Assembly: GCA_030603635.1 (NCBI GenBank)
Contig: JAUVXK010000012.1
Coordinates: forward strand, 1-40,535
Reading direction: 5' to 3'
Source: Burkholderiales bacterium
GTDB lineage: Bacteria > Pseudomonadota > Gammaproteobacteria > Burkholderiales > Burkholderiaceae_C
Length of the DNA stretch: 40,535 nt
Shown: in pieces, positions 38,959 through 40,535 of the stretch
Layout of the letters: every line of letters starts with the position of its first letter
Numbering within the stretch: the first letter of the stretch is position 1
The notes under the pieces: model-generated
Told to the model about the DNA's origin: nothing
The model's input: the letters and a program-made list of their open reading frames with translations, nothing else
Database searches by the model: none
Program-made: the position numbers and the translations under genes

Positions 38959-39810
38959 ATGAGCATACTGAACGCCGATCTTCACTGCCACTCCACCGTC
39001 TCGGACGGCACGCTGGAACCCGAGGCCCTGGCGGCACGCGCCAAGGCCAATGGGGTGGAGTTGTGGTCGCTCACCGATCACGACGAAGTGGCCGGCCAAC
39101 GGCGTGCCCTTGTGGCGGCCCGGGCCCAGGGCCTGCCTTATCTCACCGGCACGGAAATCTCGGTCACGTTCGCCGATGTGACGGTGCACATCGTGGGCCT
39201 GGGCTTCGACCCCGACCACCCCGCCCTGGTTCAGGGCCTGCAACGCACCCGTGGTGGCCGCGAAGAGCGCGCCCGGGAGATGGCCGAGCAACTGGACAAA
39301 GCCGGCATCCCCGACGCCTACGAAGGGGCGCTGAAGTACGCGGGCAACCCGGAACTGATCTCCCGCACCCACTTTGCCCGCTTTCTCGTGGACAGTGGCG
39401 TGTGCAAGGACACGCACGAGGTGTTCCGCAAATACCTGACCGACGGCAAGCCTGGCTTCGTGCCGCACCGCTGGGCCAGGCTGGGCGATGCGGTGGGCTG
39501 GATCCGCGAAGCCGGTGGCGTGGCCGTGATCGCCCACCCCGCCCGCTACGACCACAGCCCCACCCAGGAGTACGCGCTCTTTTCCGAATTCAAGGCCCAC
39601 GGGGGCCAGGCGGTCGAAGTGGTCACCGGCAGTCACAGCGCCGCCGAATACGTGAAATACGCCGACATGGCGATCGAGTTCGGGCTGGCCGCCTCCCGTG
39701 GCAGCGACTTCCACAGCCCCGACGAAAGCCACTGCGACCTGGGCGCCCTGCCCTACCTGGAAGGCCGGCTGACCCCCGTGTGGGACCTGCTGACCGACCG
39801 CATCCAGTAA
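38959..39810 (+). CDS. PHP-domain phosphatase/exonuclease (RNase AM / TrpH-like)
   Basis: The 283-residue PHP-domain protein has the metal ligands DLHCHS (His9, His11), Asp16, TDHDE (Asp40, His41), GTE (Glu66), an AHPARY motif and GSDFHSP near the C-terminus. Homologues of this type hydrolyse 3',5'-nucleoside bisphosphates and act as 5'-3' exonucleases that trim rRNA 5' ends (E. coli YciV/RNase AM). It lies 3 bases before the transporter gene, which suggests an operon. Confidence 0.9.
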   Translation: MSILNADLHCHSTVSDGTLEPEALAARAKANGVELWSLTDHDEVAGQRRALVAARAQGLPYLTGTEISVTFADVTVHIVGLGFDPDHPALVQGLQRTRGGREERAREMAEQLDKAGIPDAYEGALKYAGNPELISRTHFARFLVDSGVCKDTHEVFRKYLTDGKPGFVPHRWARLGDAVGWIREAGGVAVIAHPARYDHSPTQEYALFSEFKAHGGQAVEVVTGSHSAAEYVKYADMAIEFGLAASRGSDFHSPDESHCDLGALPYLEGRLTPVWDLLTDRIQ

Positions 39811-39813
39811 ACC

Positions 39814-40535
39814 ATGACCCTTGCCCACACCCGCCCCCTGCTGGGGGTGATGTTCCTCGTGCTGGCCGTGGCCTGCTTCGCGACGCTCGACACCACCGTG
39901 AAGGTGCTCAGCGCCACTGTGTCGGTGTTGCTGGTGGTGTGGTTCCGCTACCTGTTCCAGGCCATCGTGATGGCCGGCGTGGTGCTGCCCACCCGAGGCT
40001 GGCGCTCGCTCACCACACGGCACCCGGTGCTGCATGCCGTGCGCGGGGCGCTGCTGCTCACGGTCAGCGTGCTGGGCTTTGTCAGCCTCATCTACATGCC
40101 GCTGGGTGAATTCACCGCCATCATCATGCTCACGCCACTGGTGGTCACATTGCTGGCGGCGGTGTTCCTGAAGGAGCGCGTCAACGGGCTGCGCTGGCTG
40201 CTCGTGTTCGGTGGTTTCGGTGGGGCCCTGCTGGTCATCCAGCCGACCGGTCAGGCCATCGGCTGGGCGGTGGCGATTCCCCTGGTGATGGTGCTGTTCT
40301 ACGCGGTGTTCCAGATCCTCACCAGCCGCATGGCCCGTACCGAAGACGCCATGACCATGCACTTCTACACCGGCTGGTCCGGCGCGCTGCTCATCAGCCT
40401 GGCACTGCCCTGGATCTGGCAGGCGATCCCGGACGGGCAGACGCTCGCCCTGCTCTGCCTGGCCGGCCTCATGGGCACGGTCGGGCACTTCCTGCTGATC
40501 CAGGCGTTTGCCCGGGCGCCGGCGGCCACCCTGGC
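39814..40535 (+). CDS. DMT superfamily (EamA) transporter, cut by the window edge
   Basis: The frame from the ATG at 39814 is open to the last base (240 codons visible), so the gene continues to the right. It shows about eight hydrophobic segments in the pattern of EamA-domain drug/metabolite transporters, with the first repeat ending near LLVIQPTG (residue 147) and a second repeat starting at AIGWAVAIP. WFRYLFQ and GEFTAIIMLTPLVVTLLAAVFLKERV are typical of the family; the former lies at about 47-53. The substrate is unknown. It starts 3 bases after the PHP-domain gene. Confidence 0.85.
   Translation, partial: MTLAHTRPLLGVMFLVLAVACFATLDTTVKVLSATVSVLLVVWFRYLFQAIVMAGVVLPTRGWRSLTTRHPVLHAVRGALLLTVSVLGFVSLIYMPLGEFTAIIMLTPLVVTLLAAVFLKERVNGLRWLLVFGGFGGALLVIQPTGQAIGWAVAIPLVMVLFYAVFQILTSRMARTEDAMTMHFYTGWSGALLISLALPWIWQAIPDGQTLALLCLAGLMGTVGHFLLIQAFARAPAATL

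Noticed and set aside
36905-38962. Plus-strand open frame of 685 codons opposite murJ and the SirB1-family gene
   Set aside because: It is a Gln/His/Gly-rich shadow of real minus-strand genes, with no recognisable domain.
38920-40488. Minus-strand open frame of 522 codons opposite the PHP-domain and transporter genes
   Set aside because: Both plus-strand genes have clear motifs; the antisense product is low-complexity His/Gln/Gly.

Overview
The window looks like chromosomal DNA of a high-GC betaproteobacterium, most likely Burkholderiales and probably Comamonadaceae. Two long gene blocks in the order typical of that group support this: rpoE-rseA-rseB-degP(mucD)-lepA-lepB-DUF4845-rnc-era-recO-pdxJ-acpS-nagZ, and yceD-rpmF-plsX-fabH-fabD-fabG-acpP-fabF. 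The genus cannot be fixed from the sequence alone. No tRNA, rRNA, CRISPR array, intact insertion sequence or integrase was seen.

Layout. (1) Bases 1-3500 are an accessory strip with lower GC and several AT-rich stretches. It holds a membrane protein that appears cut off at its 3' end, a remnant of an AraC-type regulator, an unknown small protein overlapping a thioredoxin-like protein, a KfrA-type DNA-binding coiled-coil protein with a palindromic operator, a 367-base gene-poor gap with a degenerate direct repeat, and an H-NS-family protein. (2) Bases 3496-10297 (minus strand) hold a 1347-residue two-partner-secretion adhesin with GLUG repeats, an OmpR-type response regulator, and a 7TMR-DISM histidine kinase whose GTG start overlaps the nagZ stop codon. 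(3) Bases 10294-22888 (minus) are the core block from nagZ back to rpoE. (4) Bases 22919-29406 (minus) are the fatty-acid and phospholipid cluster with ribosomal protein L32. (5) Bases 29446-40535 are housekeeping genes on both strands: chaC, pdxH, folK-pcnB-HAD phosphatase-hda-AI-2E family permease, purM, a SirB1-family protein, murJ, a PHP-domain phosphatase and a DMT-family transporter that runs off the right edge.

How the genes fit together. The core is dominated by envelope construction and surveillance: fatty-acid synthesis, signal peptidase I, the sigma-E system with its anti-sigma factor RseA, RseB and a DegP-type protease, lipid II flipping (MurJ), and peptidoglycan recycling (NagZ). 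RNA and translation functions (RNase III, Era, LepA, poly(A) polymerase, L32) and vitamin B6 synthesis (PdxJ, PdxH) are interleaved. The most interesting arrangement is the join between this core and the accessory region: nagZ is followed, with 4-base stop/start overlaps, by a carbohydrate-sensor-like kinase and its regulator, and then by a large secreted adhesin. I infer a candidate circuit in which an envelope-derived or external signal controls a surface adhesin. The adhesin has no TpsB transporter in the window, and two DNA-organising proteins (KfrA-like and H-NS-like) sit on its far side.
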